NCBI RefSeq assembly: GCF_033115175.1
Contig: NC_084838.1
Location: 47,657,468 to 47,721,467, forward strand
Reading direction: 5' to 3'
DNA length: 64,000 bases
Origin: Lepus europaeus
Lineage: Eukaryota > Chordata > Mammalia > Lagomorpha > Leporidae
Shown: positions 34,050-46,395 of the stretch, one piece after another
How the letters are laid out: every line of letters starts with the position of its first letter
Numbering within the stretch: position 1 is the stretch's first letter
Made by a program: the position numbers and the translations under genes
Notes under the pieces: model-generated
Databases searched by the model: none
Told to the model about the DNA's origin: nothing
Seen by the model: the letters and a program-made list of their open reading frames with translations, nothing else

Positions 34050-34355
34050 TTTTTTAAAATATCCAAATGCATCCATACAACAGGATACTATGAAGTGATA
34101 AAAGGATGAGCCATGTGTAGAGATGGATGAATCTTACATACATATTGCCAAGTGAGAAAAGCCAGGCTGAAAAGACTGTATACTGTATTGTTCCCATTAT
34201 ATTACATTCTGTAAAAGGAGAAACTGTAGCAACAGAAAGCAGATCAGTGTTTACCAGGGGTTTGTGGAGAGTGTTCAATTGGTGGAGCACAGAAGATGTT
34301 TAGAACAGTGAAATTATGCCTTTTTAAAAGATTATTTATTTATTTGAAAGTCAGA

Positions 34356-34386
<31 letters not shown>

Positions 34387-34750
34387 AATCTTCCATCCAC
34401 TGGTTCATCCCCCAAGTGGCCACAACAGCCAGGGCTAAGCCAAGCCAAAGCCAGGAATCAAGAGCTTCTTCCAGGTCTCCCATGTGGGTAGCAGGGGCCA
34501 AGGACTTGGACCATCTTCCACTGCTTTTCTTAGACCATTAGCAGGGAGCTGGATCAGAAGTGGAGAGGCTGGGATTTCTGGCACCCATATGGGATGATGG
34601 CTTTACCAGCTACACCACAACACCGGCCCCAGGAAGTGAAACTCCTCTGTATGGTAGTGTAATGACATGACAGCATTTGTCAGCTCATTTCTATGAGCAT
34701 TCGTCAGCTCATAGAACCTTATGCAGATTAAAATTCAATGTGTGCAAATT
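34050..34750 (+). mobile_element. old L1M 3' relic split by a SINE
   Basis: Left part 34050-34320 (atccatacaacaggatacta, then cagatcagtgtttaccaggg) and right part 34632-34750 (gtgaaactcctctgtatgg, then gacagcatttgtcagctcat). Confidence 0.75.
34321..34631 (-). repeat. older C-SINE in the L1M relic
   Basis: A reverse copy with a perfect (GA)n run (34363-34386) in its tail region. Confidence 0.9.
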
Positions 34751-34997
34751 TTAAAATTATTCGTAAGGATGGAATACAGAATGTGAAAAAAGAATCTATT
34801 ATAAATGTATGAAATAACCTTACAGAGGGTTTTTTTTTAAATCCCTTCTAAACATTTTACCATGGAATTTTCTTAATGTTAGTAAGTTAGAAAAATTTTT
34901 TTAAGCGACATCTCCAATAGATACTGAAATACTCAAAGACAAAAGTGCTACTTACAAAATGTTTCTTGTGACAAGGAACTTGTGACAGGAAACTTAC

Positions 34998-35345
34998 TTT
35001 AAAAAAAAAAAAAAAACTTTGAGAAGCGCACACACACACACACACATAGAGAGAGACAGAGATATAGAGACACAGAAAGAGAAAGATCTCCCATCTAGTG
35101 GTTCACTCCCCTAATACCCACAACAGCCAAAGCTGGACCAGGCCAAAGTCAAGAGCCCAAAACTCATACAAGTCTCCCACATGGGAGGCAGGGACCCAGG
35201 TACCTGAGCTGTCCATCCATCTGCTGCTTTACAGGGTGCACATTAGCAGGAAGCTGGAGTTTAGAGCACAGCCATATCAGGTACTCTGATACGGAATGCA
35301 GGTGTCCCAAGTGGTGTCTTCACTACTAGGCCAAATGTCGGGCCC
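34998..35345 (-). repeat. older C-SINE with CA microsatellite
   Basis: A reverse copy; an A-run and (CA)n (35027-35046) sit at the tail side. Confidence 0.85.
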
Positions 35346-35942
35346 CAAACTTGCTTTCTTGGTAGTATCCCTAATTTTGGAGAATAAGTTAAGTGGTAAA
35401 TTTTTTCCAATTTTCAGAAAATTCCTGTTTATAAAAGAGAAAAAAAATACACATAGGCCAGTCACTTTCATATAGCATACATTATTCAATCTTCTACAAC
35501 ATTGAAATACAGTGATATTCATTTCCATTTTACATAGAAACAATACATAAATAAGACCTGGTTTCATAGAATATGTGGTAGATTTTTAGTATTTACCGGA
35601 AATATGTAACAGAATGAATAACTTAAACACAAGTCACGCACATAGAACAAATAGGATATGATACACAGTTAAAGGTAGAAATATAAAATGAATTTAATTT
35701 AATGAACTTTCATTTAGAAAGTTCAGTTATTGTTCAATGCTCACTAAAATTCTAAGAAAAACTTCAGTGAGGGTATAAGAGTTGAGTTCATCTTTGCAGC
35801 ATTGATATAACATAGACCATAAATGATGAATAGGAAGGTGGAGAACATTTCAGGGGGAGGTAGCTAGAGGCAAAGTTACTTCAGCAAAATACGGTTGCAT
35901 AGAGAGTAAAGTAGAGTAAGCTACTTCCCTAGGGGACCTTTA
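35346..35942. other. unassigned AT-rich intergenic sequence
   Basis: Nothing recognised. Confidence 0.4.
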
Positions 35943-36234
35943 CCTCTTTTATAAAATTTTAACAAATCAATTATTTGAAAGACACAGAGAGGAAAAACAG
36001 ACAAAGAGACAGAAGGATTCCTATCTGCTAGTTATATCCTCAAATGCCCACAACAGCTAGGAACTCAATCCAAGTCTCCCATGTGGGTGGCAGAGACTCG
36101 AGTACTTGCACCATCACCTGCTGCATTAACTGGAGGCTGGAATCAGAAGCACAGCAGGGATTTGAACCCAGGCACTAAGAGACAGGATGTGAGCATCCAA
36201 GTAGAGTCTCAACCACTGTGCCGAACTCATGCCC
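35943..36234 (-). repeat. old-type C-SINE
   Basis: Diverged reverse copy; gtctcccatgtgggtggcag and gccgaactcatgccc mark body and head. Confidence 0.82.
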
Positions 36235-36297
36235 TATTCTTTTTTAACTACAGCATATATAAGTTCTGCATTTGATGTTTATTAATTTGATGTTTCC

Positions 36298-36380
36298 TTT
36301 TTTTAAAAGATTTTATTTATTTATTTGACAGGGAGAATTACAGACAGTGAGAGAGAGACAGAAAGGTCTTCCTTCCATTG
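36298..36380 (-). repeat. C-SINE, 5'-truncated (tail only)
   Basis: Only the last 80 bases remain: an AAAAGATTTTATTTATTT-type tail complement and gaaaggtcttccttccattg. Confidence 0.82.
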
Positions 36381-37454
36381 TTAGTATTTAACTTTCTTCA
36401 ATATAAGAACAAACATGGATACATATCAGAGAAATCTTTAAGCCAAGGAGTGTATGAACCGGGAGACACAGCATTTCTCAGAACAACATAGGAGGTAATT
36501 TGTGTGAACAGACATATCTGGTTTTCTGAATTCTCTATGCACATGGCTTGATTCCTCACAATGAGGAACTCAACTATGGAGAAGTCATAATACATAGTTT
36601 TTATTAAAGGAAAATAAGGTTTTCCATTCTGATTTCTCTAAAGCTAGAGTTAAAATAACAGATGAACAAGAATTATAGAAGAACAGATTACAAGATACAA
36701 ATGAAACACAGCTACCAGGATCTGTGATACAGAAACAGGAGTCAAAAGCAGAGGAGCAAGTTAGGGAGGAAGATGACACTGCTTGAGCTGTGTCAGCTTG
36801 AGTTGGTGTTAGATAAGCTTTGGACTTCCAGGAACCCTCCTAAGTCTTACAAAATTATGGGGAAAGCTCTTGGAATTCTGGCAGATCTTGTAAACTGTAT
36901 ATTGTCTGTTTATTCTAATTCCAAAGATTCCTTCTCTCCTCCAATAAGTAGCCAACTTGGGAATTGCTCCTTTGACAGTTAAGTAGTGGGTGTGTGAATT
37001 TCCTTAGCTTGATAGTTTAAATGGCCTTGTAATCATCATCCTCTTTGAAGATTTAAACTTAAAAAGAAGAGATAGAGCACTTCTGAGTCATTCCTACACT
37101 GGAAGATAGGCCTGCTCTTTCCACCTTCACCTCCTTCTCTTCACTTCAGTGTAAAACTGATGAAGACCAGGCCTAGCATTTGTCCAAACCTAGTGCTGAT
37201 GAAAAAACACACACTCAGGGTTACTGCAACAGAATATCCTATATCTCCCAATTGACTTTTCCCAGGAATTGAGAAAGATTCTCCCTTGGCATAAACACAT
37301 TACCCATTTAACATGAATTAATGTTATTTAAAAATCAATAACAATAACACTGAGTATGTTTAGTCCTTTAAAAAGTTGACAAGTTTCTCAGTAAAATATT
37401 TTCCAGAATACTCTCATCTTAAGCACAATTGTGATACAAGAAACAAGAAAATGA
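36381..37454. other. unassigned intergenic sequence
   Basis: Unique sequence; no repeat or gene recognised. Confidence 0.4.
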
Positions 37455-37622
37455 AATTGATAAGAAATTAAGGTACTATGTTTTGATCAAAACAACCTGG
37501 TACTGGCACAAAAATAGACATGTAGACCAATGAACCAGAACAGAAACCCCTGAAACTAATCCATACAACTAGAACCAACTATTATTTGATAAATGAGCTA
37601 AAATCAGTCTCCCCTCAATGTA
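37455..37622 (+). mobile_element. L1 ORF2 fragment
   Basis: Translates to the TWYWHKNRH-type block (gatcaaaacaacctggtact, then aaaaatagacatgtagacca), an internal ORF2 piece with stops. Confidence 0.78.
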
Positions 37623-37624
37623 TT

Positions 37625-37913
37625 AAAAATTTTTTTTTGAGAGAGAGAAACCATTCTCCCATCCGCTGGTTCACTGCCCAAAGGCTTGCAAAAGCTGGGC
37701 CAAATCTGGGAGCTGTGTCTTAGTCCAGGTCTCCCAGTGAGTGGCAAGAATTCAACTGCAGGAGCCATCATCTGCTATCTCTAAGCATCCACAGCAGCAG
37801 GAAGGTGAAATCAGGAGACAGAATGAGGTGTCAAATCCAGGTTCATTGTGGGATGCAGGTGTCCTAAGCAATTCCTTAACTGTTAAATCTCTTAAGCCAA
37901 ATGCCAACTCCCT
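37625..37913 (-). repeat. old-type C-SINE
   Basis: Reverse diverged copy placed at the end of the L1 fragment. Confidence 0.8.
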
Positions 37914-38980
37914 AAATCTCTTAATGTTTGAGTAAGCAAGCTGGACATACTGGTATTTTTAAAATATATGTTCACGCTTAATGAGAGACAGAGAAGCCAA
38001 TAAGCTTGAAAGGAAAAGTGTGTGAATACCATACAGTTGTGTATTGCCTAGATACTCCGACATCCTGTTTACAGAACAGCATCTGCTGTGGAGGAGAAAG
38101 TCACTTATTGATGAAAGTAAAGCTGGAAACAATTCTGATTCTGTATTCTTTCTTCCTCAAGTCTCTTGCTCCACCCCTACCCCCACTTCCCAATTGCTAT
38201 AATTAAGAAGGAAGACATATCCTAATGGGATGTTTCATTGTTTGAAACTTCCTTACCAGAAATGTATTGATCTCTCAATCTTTTTCAAAAGATGCCACAA
38301 TATAACTGTTGTTTACGAGTGATGTTTTCTATCAAAGTGACATATTCTTACATTTCTTGCTGCTAATGGAAAAGATTTATTCATATCTATTACAATTTAA
38401 AAATGCATGTTTCCTCCAACCCAGCACAATCATTTATGCCTTCTTCTTAAAATTTGAGAAAGTTAATATGAAATAGATGAAATGCCAGGTCTTTAGGAAT
38501 TCCTGGAGGTTTTACTTCAAACTCTGAGGAGAAACATATTTTACAATTGTAAAGGATTCATGAACCTGGCAGTTGGATTTACCAAGGGACACTTGGCTTA
38601 ATTTTCCAGAACTAGCCAGTATTTGCATTTCACACAATGTCATGCCATGAATAGGATTATATATCTATTTTCTGTCTTCTCTGTTGGAATGTAAACTCCA
38701 AATGGGTGGGAATTTTGTTGTTTTTGGTCCCTTTAGTCAAAATGTATTAGTTGAACTAATTTGATAAATGGAAATATATAGCCTTACTTTCTGATATGAT
38801 TCCTTGTATACATGCAAGTACGTTTTGTTTTCCCCACATGATGGACTTCATATCATTAGTGGTTCCAGTTACCGGTACTGGAATTATGATAGGTGTGATG
38901 ATGAACGCTACAGGTGGTAAGAAATAATGGCAGAGGGTTGAGACATACATTGTAGGTTCTGTAAGCACTGCTGTTTTGTT
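37914..38980. other. unassigned intergenic sequence with L2-like spot
   Basis: No gene was seen. 38650-38730 (gttggaatgtaaactccaaa) resembles an L2 3' end, low confidence. Confidence 0.4.
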
Positions 38981-38984
38981 TTGT

Positions 38985-39440
38985 ATTGCTGCTATAACAA
39001 ACTACCACAAATGTCATGGCTAAAAACAACAGGAATATATTGTTTTACAGTTCTGGGAGTCACAGATGTGAAATGGGTCTTACCTAAACCTTCCTAAAGC
39101 CTCTAGGGGAGAATCTGTCTCCTTGCCTTTTGCAGATTTCGAGGCTGCTTGCATTTTCTGACTCATGGCCCCTTCCTCTGTCTTCAGAGGGCATTGCTGC
39201 GACCTTTTGCTTTTGTTGTCACAGTTCCTCTCTCTGACTTTGACCCTTTCACATACCTCTGATAAAACAATATTTGTGATTACACTGAACCCGTCTCAAT
39301 AACCCAGAGTAACCATCGTTATCAAGATCCTTAATTTACTGACATTTTCAAAGTCCTTTTCACTTGGAAAATAAGGTATTTGTAAGTTCTAGGAATGAGG
39401 ATGTGGACATCTTTGTACTAGTCTGTCTACCACAGCTATT
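38985..39440 (-). mobile_element. MLT1-like LTR
   Basis: Reverse orientation of a MaLR LTR: gctataacaaactaccacaa, then tctaggggagaatctgtctc, then catggccccttcctctgt, then atgaggatgtggacatcttt. It has no internal viral region and no coding potential. Confidence 0.65.
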
Positions 39441-40254
39441 TGGAAATTTTACTTGCATTGAACTTCATTTTGCTCATTTATTGTTGTTGATTCAATTTAA
39501 AAGATTTGAAAATTTTTGATAATTTAGAAGTACACAGCAGAATTTCAATCTCAATCAACAAAGTGGCAGATTTATTGCTATCTTGGCTAAGAAGTCTGCA
39601 TTTAACTTTTGATAATTGATGGGGTTAGGGAGGGACACTAGGTCTTTCATCAATTATTTTAAAAGATTATAATATAAAGTTAGAAACAATGATTTAAATC
39701 TGCCTTTCAGTTACATTCAAATGTGTTTTGTACTTCAAAGTAGCAACCTTGGTGGACAGGCTCTTAGCCCAAAGGTTTTGCCTTTATTCTCAACATTTTT
39801 ATAGCTTCTTTTTTGTAATTGTCTTTAGAGACAGTTCAGCAGAAACACAGGAAAACACAACTCGTTATTTTAAGGTCACAGAGGTACTTTGCCTACTCTG
39901 TCTTCTTCCCTTCCCCATTGTTTTACTCCATTTAGCTTCATCCCCACTCCTTCCTCTGCTGATATTAGTGCCAGGGATCTGCGAGACTGAGAGGAAGGCC
40001 TGTGGAGCCAGAGTGTGGCTGGGATGGGGGCAGGGTGATTGTCACATACAGCTCATGAGGTAGCAGGCTAATATAAGTTTGTGTGTGATCCATTCCATTT
40101 TTCATACTACTAAATAATAGTATTTCATAATTTGATTAGTGTCAAAAGTTGTTTTATTAAAATAAATGTATATTGAGAACTATACGTAACTTATTCTAAA
40201 CTCCTATTAGTTCCCAAGGTAAATACTGCTTTAAATTTAAAAAGACCCTCATAT
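39441..40254. other. unassigned AT-rich intergenic sequence
   Basis: A 111-codon plus-strand frame (39728-40063) is present but has no recognisable domain and is not called. Confidence 0.4.
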
Positions 40255-40436
40255 AGACTTAACATTTTTATTATTACTTTTAAATTTACAAAACAAAAAT
40301 TGTGAGGTAGTAATACAGTGAGTTCCCATATAACCCTCACCCCATTTCCACTATTAATATCTCATATTAGCATATTTGTCACAATAAATGAACACCCATG
40401 CTCCCACATTTTTTTAATCCAAATCCCTGTTATGCC
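40255..40436 (-). mobile_element. L1M 3'-end-like relic, antisense
   Basis: gagttcccatataaccctca, then ctccactattaata-like blocks are typical of antisense L1M 3' regions. Confidence 0.55.
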
Positions 40437-41844
40437 TCCTAATTTGTGGGTTTTTTAAATTCCAGCTCCCACATATTAGGCAGAATATGCAGATTTGCTG
40501 TGCATAAGATTCTGAATTTGATATAATCCCATTTGTATAGTATTGTTTTTTGTTGCCTGCGCCTTTGTGGTCTGATCCAAGACATCACCTACAATGTCTT
40601 GAAGTGTTTCCCCTGTTTTCTTCTAGCAATTTCATAGTTCAGGATCTTATATTTACTTGAAGGACCTTATATTTAGGTCTTTGATCTATCTTGAGTTGAT
40701 TTTTGTATATGGTCAGAGGTAAGAATCTAATTTCATTCTTCTACATACTTACATCTAGTTTTGCCAGCACCATTTTTAAAAAAAGACCATCCTGTCTCCA
40801 ATGTATGTTCTTGGCACTTTTGTCAAAAATCAGTTGGCTGTATGGACATGGATTAGTTTCTGGACTCCATTCTGTTCCACTGATCTATGTGCCAGCTTTT
40901 ATGCTGGCATCATGCTATATTAATTATCGTAACTTTGTAATATGTGTTGAAATAAGGTATTGGGATACTTCCTGCTTGATTTTCCCTCCTTAGGATTGCT
41001 TTGATTATTCTGGATCTTTTTTGATTCCATATGAAATTTAGGATTATTTGTCTAATTCTGCAAAGAGTGTTCCTGGTATCTGGATAGGAATAAAATTGAA
41101 TCTAGATTGCTTTAGGTAGTATAGACATTTTAATGACACTGATTCTTCCAATCCAAAAGCAAGCAATAGTTTGCATTTTTTGTGTCTTGATGATTTATTT
41201 CACCAATATTTTATAAGCTTTATTATAGAGATCTTTTATTACTTTGGTTACATTTATTCTTAAATATTTGATTTTTTATAGCTATTGTGAATGGGATTTC
41301 CTTCTCAATTTCTCTTTCAACAAGATCATTATTGATGTATCAAAAACTACTTTTCTGTATGTTAATTTTTATAATCTTGTGACTTACTTGAATTGGTTTA
41401 TCAATTCTAACAGCTTTTTAGTGGAGCATTTAGGTTTTCCCATATACAAAACCATGTTGTGTGCAAACATGGATGCATGGACTTCATCCTTTCCAATTTT
41501 GGTGACTTTTATTTCTCCTCCCTGATTTCACTTGCTAATACTTCCAATACGAGTGAAAGTGGACATCCTTATCTTGTTCCAGATCTGAGAAGGAAATAAT
41601 TTTAGCTTTTCTCTGTTCAGTATGAGATTGGCTATTGATCTGTCATATACAGTTTATTTAATTCTGAGGTATGTTCCTTGTATTCCTAATTCATTGAGGG
41701 CTTTTTTTTTTTATTGTGAAGGGATGTTGAATCTTATCAAATGCTTTCTCTGCATCTACTGAGATGATCATATGATTTTTGTTATTCATTCTGTTGATAT
41801 GATTTATGACATGCATTAATTTTTAATGTTTAACTGTTTTTTTG

Positions 41845-42157
41845 TTTAAAGAAGTGTTTATTTGAAAGATTTACAGAGAAGCAGAGGCAGAGGAAGAGAA
41901 AGACAGAGATCTTCCATCTGCTGTTTCTCTCCCCAAATGACTGCAATGGCTGGAGCTGAAGTGATCTGAAGCCAGGAGCCAGGAGCTTCATCTGGGTCTC
42001 CCACATGGGTGCAGGAGCCCAAGCACTTGGGCCATTTTCTACTGCTTTTCCAGGCGATAGCAGAGAGCTGGATGGGAACTGGAGTAGCCAGGACTCAAAC
42101 TGGCTCCCATATGGGATGCTGGCACTGCAAGCGGTGGCTTTAGCTGCTACACTGTAA
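41845..42157 (-). repeat. older C-SINE inside antisense L1
   Basis: A reverse full-length copy. L1 sequence resumes immediately (ttgcatccctgggataaatg). Confidence 0.9.
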
Positions 42158-42445
42158 CCACTCTTGCATCCCTGGGATAAATGCTAATTGATTGTGATGT
42201 ATTATTTTTTTGATGTATGATCTTTTTGATTTAGGGTTAGATTTTGATTGCTAATATTTTGCTTAGAATTTTTGCATCTATTTTCATCAAGGATATTGAT
42301 TTGTAATTTTGCTTTAATACTGTTTCTTGGGTTTTGGTATGAGTGATACTGGCATAATAAAAAATAGTTTGGCAGAGTTTCTTCCTTTTCAATGTTTTGG
42401 AACAGTTTTAATGGGAGAGTTTTAATTAGTTTAAAACTCATTGTT

Positions 42446-42890
42446 GGCCGGCGCCGTGGCTCAACAGGCTAATCCTCCGCCTTGCGGCGCCGGCACACCG
42501 GGTTCTAGTCCCGGTTGGGGCGCCGGATTCTGTCCTGGTTGCCCCTCTTCCAGGCCACCCCTCTGCTATGGCCCGGGAAGGCAGTGGAGGATGGCCCAAG
42601 TGCTTGGGCCCTGCACCCGCATGGGAGACCAGGAGAAGTACCTGACTCCTGGCTTCATATCAGCGCAATGTGCCGGCCGCAGCGGCCATTGGAGGGTAAA
42701 CCAACGGCAAAAAGGAAGACCCTTCTCTCTGTCTCTCTCTCTATCCACTCTGCCTGTCAAAAAAAAAATTCTCTCTCTCTCTCTCTCAGATAAAGATTTT
42801 CATTCTCTCTCTCCTCTCCTCCTGTTCCATCTCCTTTATCCCTCTATCTCTGTAAAATAAATTTTAAAAAAAAGACAAAAAAAAAAACCA
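42446..42890 (+). repeat. young C-SINE with extra 3' sequence, inside L1
   Basis: The SINE body ends near 42770 in an A-run, but (CT)n and a second aaataaattttaaaa tail follow to 42890. The duplications AAAACTCATTGTT (42433-42445) and AAAACCTCATTGTT (42891-42904) enclose both parts. Confidence 0.9.
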
Positions 42891-43079
42891 AAAACCTCAT
42901 TGTTTGTTATGGGTCTGTTTAGATTTTCTATACCTCCTTGGTTGAATCTTGGTAGAGTATATGTAATGTATTCAGGAATTTATCCATTTCTTCAAAGATT
43001 TCAAATATGTTAGCAGATAGTTGTTTATAGTAGTTTCTTATGACCCTCTGTGTTTCTGTGACTTCAGTTGTTATGTCTT

Positions 43080-43415
43080 ATTTTTTTATTTTTTAAAAAA
43101 TTTTATTTGATATATATTTTCTTGTATTTTAAATAGACAGATTTAGGAATATAATAACACTCTCCCCCATCCTCCCTTCTGCCCATGCTCCAATCCTTCC
43201 TCCTCCTCCCTCTCACATTCCCACTCTTAATTTTTACAAAGATCTATTTTCAGTTTACTTAATGATCATATAGTTAGCCCGACAGTAAGTAAAAGAGTTC
43301 AACAAATAGTATGAAGAGAAAAAAAAAAAAACACTCTTCCTCAATGCAAGAGACAAGGACTATAAACAATCATTGGATCTCAAAATGTTTATTTCATTCC
43401 ACTAAATTACATTTT
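43080..43415 (-). mobile_element. L1 3' UTR fragment nested in the antisense L1
   Basis: Reverse complement of a rabbit-like L1 3' UTR: pyrimidine-rich block 43160-43220, then ttttcagtttacttaatgat and aaaagagttcaacaa. It differs from the surrounding ORF2 sequence, which resumes at about 43430. Confidence 0.6.
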
Positions 43416-43917
43416 TAAAAATCTGTTTATGTGAGTTTTCTTTCTTTGTTAGTCTGGCTAGAGGTTTGTCTACTTTGTTTATCTTCTCAAGAAAAAGAGC
43501 TTTTCATTTTGTTGATCTTTTAAATTTTTTAGTTGTTTCCTTTATTTCTGCTGATTCTTAATATTCCTCACCTCCTGCAAATATGGGTTGGTTGGTTTGT
43601 TCTTTTTTTGTAAGTCCTTGGGATACATTCATAAGATTGCTAGATTGCTTATTTGAGATCTTATTGCTGTAACAACCTTTCTTCCTAATAATGCTTTTTT
43701 CAGTATCCCACAGATTTTGATGTATTGTGTTTTCATTTTCATTTGTTTCAAGAAATTTTTTAAATTTCTTTTTAATTCTTCAGTGATCCATTGGTCATTT
43801 GGCAGCATTTTTCAATTTCCACTATGTGTAGATTTCCTATTGTTTTTCTTGTTGTTGATTTCTAATTTAATTGTTTTGTAGTCTGAGAAGATACATGTCT
43901 GATTTCAATCTTTTTTG

Positions 43918-44245
43918 TTTTTGTTTGTTTTCAACAGGCAGAGTGGACAATGAGAGAGAGAGACAGAGAGAAAGGTCTTCCTTTTCTGTTGGTTCATCCT
44001 CCAATGGCCGCCGCGGCCGGCGCACCGCGCTGATCCGATGGCAGGAGCCAGGTGCTTCTCCTGGTCTCCCATGGGGTGCAGGGCCCAAGGACTTGGGCCA
44101 TCCCCCACTGCACTCCCTGGCCACAGCAGAGAGCTGGCCTGGAAGAGGGGCAACTGGGACAGGATCGGTGCCCCAACCGGGACTAGAACCCGGTGTGCTG
44201 GCGCCGCAAGGCGGAGGATTAGCCTAGTGAGCCGCGGCGCTGGCC
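43918..44245 (-). repeat. young C-SINE inside L1
   Basis: A reverse full-length copy with head ending ccgcggcgctggcc at 44245; no clear target-site duplication was found. Confidence 0.93.
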
Positions 44246-44348
44246 ATAATGTTTACTTCTAATATAAGATACTCTCCAGAATTTCTTGCAAAAGACTGGT
44301 CTGGTGATGACGAATTCTCTGTTTTTTGCTTACCTATTTCTCGTTCAC

Positions 44349-44697
44349 TTTTTAAAAAAATATTTATTTATTTGAAAGGTAGAGTTACAGAGAGGCAGAG
44401 AGATAAGTGTGTGTGTGTGTGGGGGGGGGGGGTGTCTCCCATCTGCTTGTTCACTCCCCAGATGGCCACAACAACAGCTGGAGTGGGGCCAATCCTAAGC
44501 CAGGAGCCAGGAACTTCTTCAGGTCTCCAATGCAGGTGCAGGAGCCCAAGGACTTGGGCCATCTTCTACTGCTCTCCCAGGCCATAGCAGAGAGCTGGAT
44601 CAGAAGTGGAACAGCCAGAACTCTAAGAGGCATCCATATCAGATGCTGGCACCCATGTGGGATGTGGCTTTACCCAATACACCATAGCGCCAACCCC
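44349..44697 (-). repeat. older C-SINE with GT/G-run insertion
   Basis: A reverse copy; (GT)n followed by a G-run (44407-44432) expands the tail region. Confidence 0.9.
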
Positions 44698-45010
44698 TCT
44701 CCTCCACTTCTAAAGGATAGCTTCACTAGATATAATATTTTGATTGGTCAAGACCTTGAATGTATCATATCACTCTGTTCTGGCCTGCATGGCTTCTGCT
44801 GAGAAGTCTGCTGTTAGTCTAGTTAGTTTTCTCTCCTTCTCCCTAACATTTAACAATTTGACTACAGTATGCCCAGTATGCCTCAGAGAAGGTCTTTTTC
44901 GGTTGAGTCTACTGGGGTCTTTTGAACTTTCTGTATCTGTATGTCCATATCTCTTTCAACACTTGGGTATTGGGGTAGGAGTTATGGCCTCTAATAGACT
45001 TTTTATTGTA

Positions 45011-45340
45011 TTGATTTTAGGAGAGGTGGGATCACTGGTGAACAACTGGAAAAAACATTTGAGTCTCAGGATAACCTGGGAAAAAGGCTCAGGGAAGGTA
45101 ATTGACCAGTACCTTCAGATAGTGAGCAGCATGGATGCTTCCAAAGACTCAAAATCCTGCGTACTTTCATATGCTGCAACCTTCAATAATAAGGTGCTGA
45201 ATGAAAGAACCATGGAGAATCGTGGGACTCAGCTGAACAATATCAAGGAATGCATTTCTTCCATCAAGCAAGGAAAATGTTTGCAGAGGTTAGATTTCTA
45301 TAGTTGTTTCAATGAAGAAAGGTTAAAGTAATGTCTATTT
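45011..45340 (+). other. unidentified segment at the 5' edge of the antisense L1, possible retrocopy
   Basis: After the L1 similarity ends, the plus-strand frame stays open for about 105 more codons (from about LGEVGSLVNNW to NEERLK, stop at 45329-45331). This part is hydrophilic and lysine/glutamate-rich, and looks more like real protein than the L1-derived upstream part does. The full frame starts at a non-ATG codon inside L1 sequence. I do not recognise the protein. It could be a decayed retrocopy, unusual L1 leader sequence or chance. Confidence 0.3.
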
Positions 45341-45688
45341 TTATGTGGTAGATGCTTGTATCAGAATGGATGAAATAGGATTAAAGTCAAACTATCAGAA
45401 GACAAGACAAAGGGTCTGACTTACATGGTATAGAATATCCCAGGAATTTCTCCTTACTCAGGTGCAATGTGTTACTGCTAAATTTCTTCAGTCTTCATTG
45501 GTGTGGAATGGAATTTCAGATATTCAGTGTGATAGTATATCTAAAAACTATTTTCACCACATTATACACCAATTCTAACAAGATATAGCTCAATGCTATA
45601 TTTGTTGACAGGGACAGCAGTGCACAGTGAGGTCATAAAGTATCACAGAGTTGGTAGTTAGGCAAGTCAATGTTAGAAAACTAGTCTA
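45341..45688. other. unassigned intergenic sequence
   Basis: Nothing recognised; it may be the continuation of the segment on its left. Confidence 0.35.
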
Positions 45689-46035
45689 GGGGCCAGTGTT
45701 GTGGCACAGCAGGTTAACGCTCTGGCCTGAAGTGTCGGCATCCCATATGGGTGCCAGTTCAAGACCTGGCTGCTCCACTTCTGATCCAGCTCTCTGCTAT
45801 GGCCTGGGAAAGCAGTAGAAGATGGCCCAAATCCTTGGGTCCCTGCACCCTCGTGGGTGACCTAGAAGAAGCTCCAGGCTTCTGGCTTTGGATCAGTGCA
45901 GCTCCAGCCATTGCAGCCAACTGGGAAGTTAACCATTGGATGGAAGGAAGACCTCTCTCTCTCTCTCTCTCTGTAACTCTGTCTTTCAAATAAATAAATC
46001 TTTTTTAAAAACTCCTTTAAAAAAAAAAAGAAAAA
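45689..46035 (+). repeat. older C-SINE with target-site duplication
   Basis: Flanked by GAAAACTAGTCTA (45676-45688) and GAAAACCAGTCTA (46036-46048), one mismatch. Confidence 0.95.
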
Positions 46036-46089
46036 GAAAACCAGTCTATACTCAGTGAAAAAATGCTAGAAAAAAATCTTTGACTGTTG

Positions 46090-46395
46090 GGGCTGGCGTT
46101 GTGGTGTAACTGGTAAAACCACCTGCATCCCCAGCATTCTACATGGGTGCTAGTTCATGTCCCAGCTTCTCCACCTCTGATCTAGGCCCCTGCTAATGGC
46201 CTAGGGAAAGCATCAGAGGATGGCCCAAGTGTTTGGCCCCCACCACCCATGTGAGATACCCAGATGAAGCTCCTGGCTCCTGCCTTCAGCATTGCCCAGT
46301 GCTGGTCATTGTGGCCATCTGGAAAGTGAACCAGTGGATGGAAGATCTCTATCTCTCTGTCTCCCTCTTTCTCTTTCAAATAAATAAATCTTAAT
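46090..46395 (+). repeat. older C-SINE
   Basis: Head ggggctggcgttgtggtgta, full body, tail aaataaataaatctta. Confidence 0.9.

Larger units (their letters stand above)
40440..45010 (-). mobile_element. long antisense L1 (ORF2 into ORF1), multiply interrupted
   Basis: The order from left to right runs 3' to 5' of the element: ORF2 C-terminal and reverse-transcriptase region (40500-41835, 42158-42445), ORF2 N-terminal part (42905-43080, 43430-43915), then 44246-44348 and 44698-45010, the last resembling the ORF1 region (ctgcatggcttctgctgaga). Typical antisense blocks include ttgatctatcttgagttgat, then gctttctctgcatctactga. Several SINEs and another L1 fragment interrupt it. ORFs are broken by many stops. 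Confidence 0.88.
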
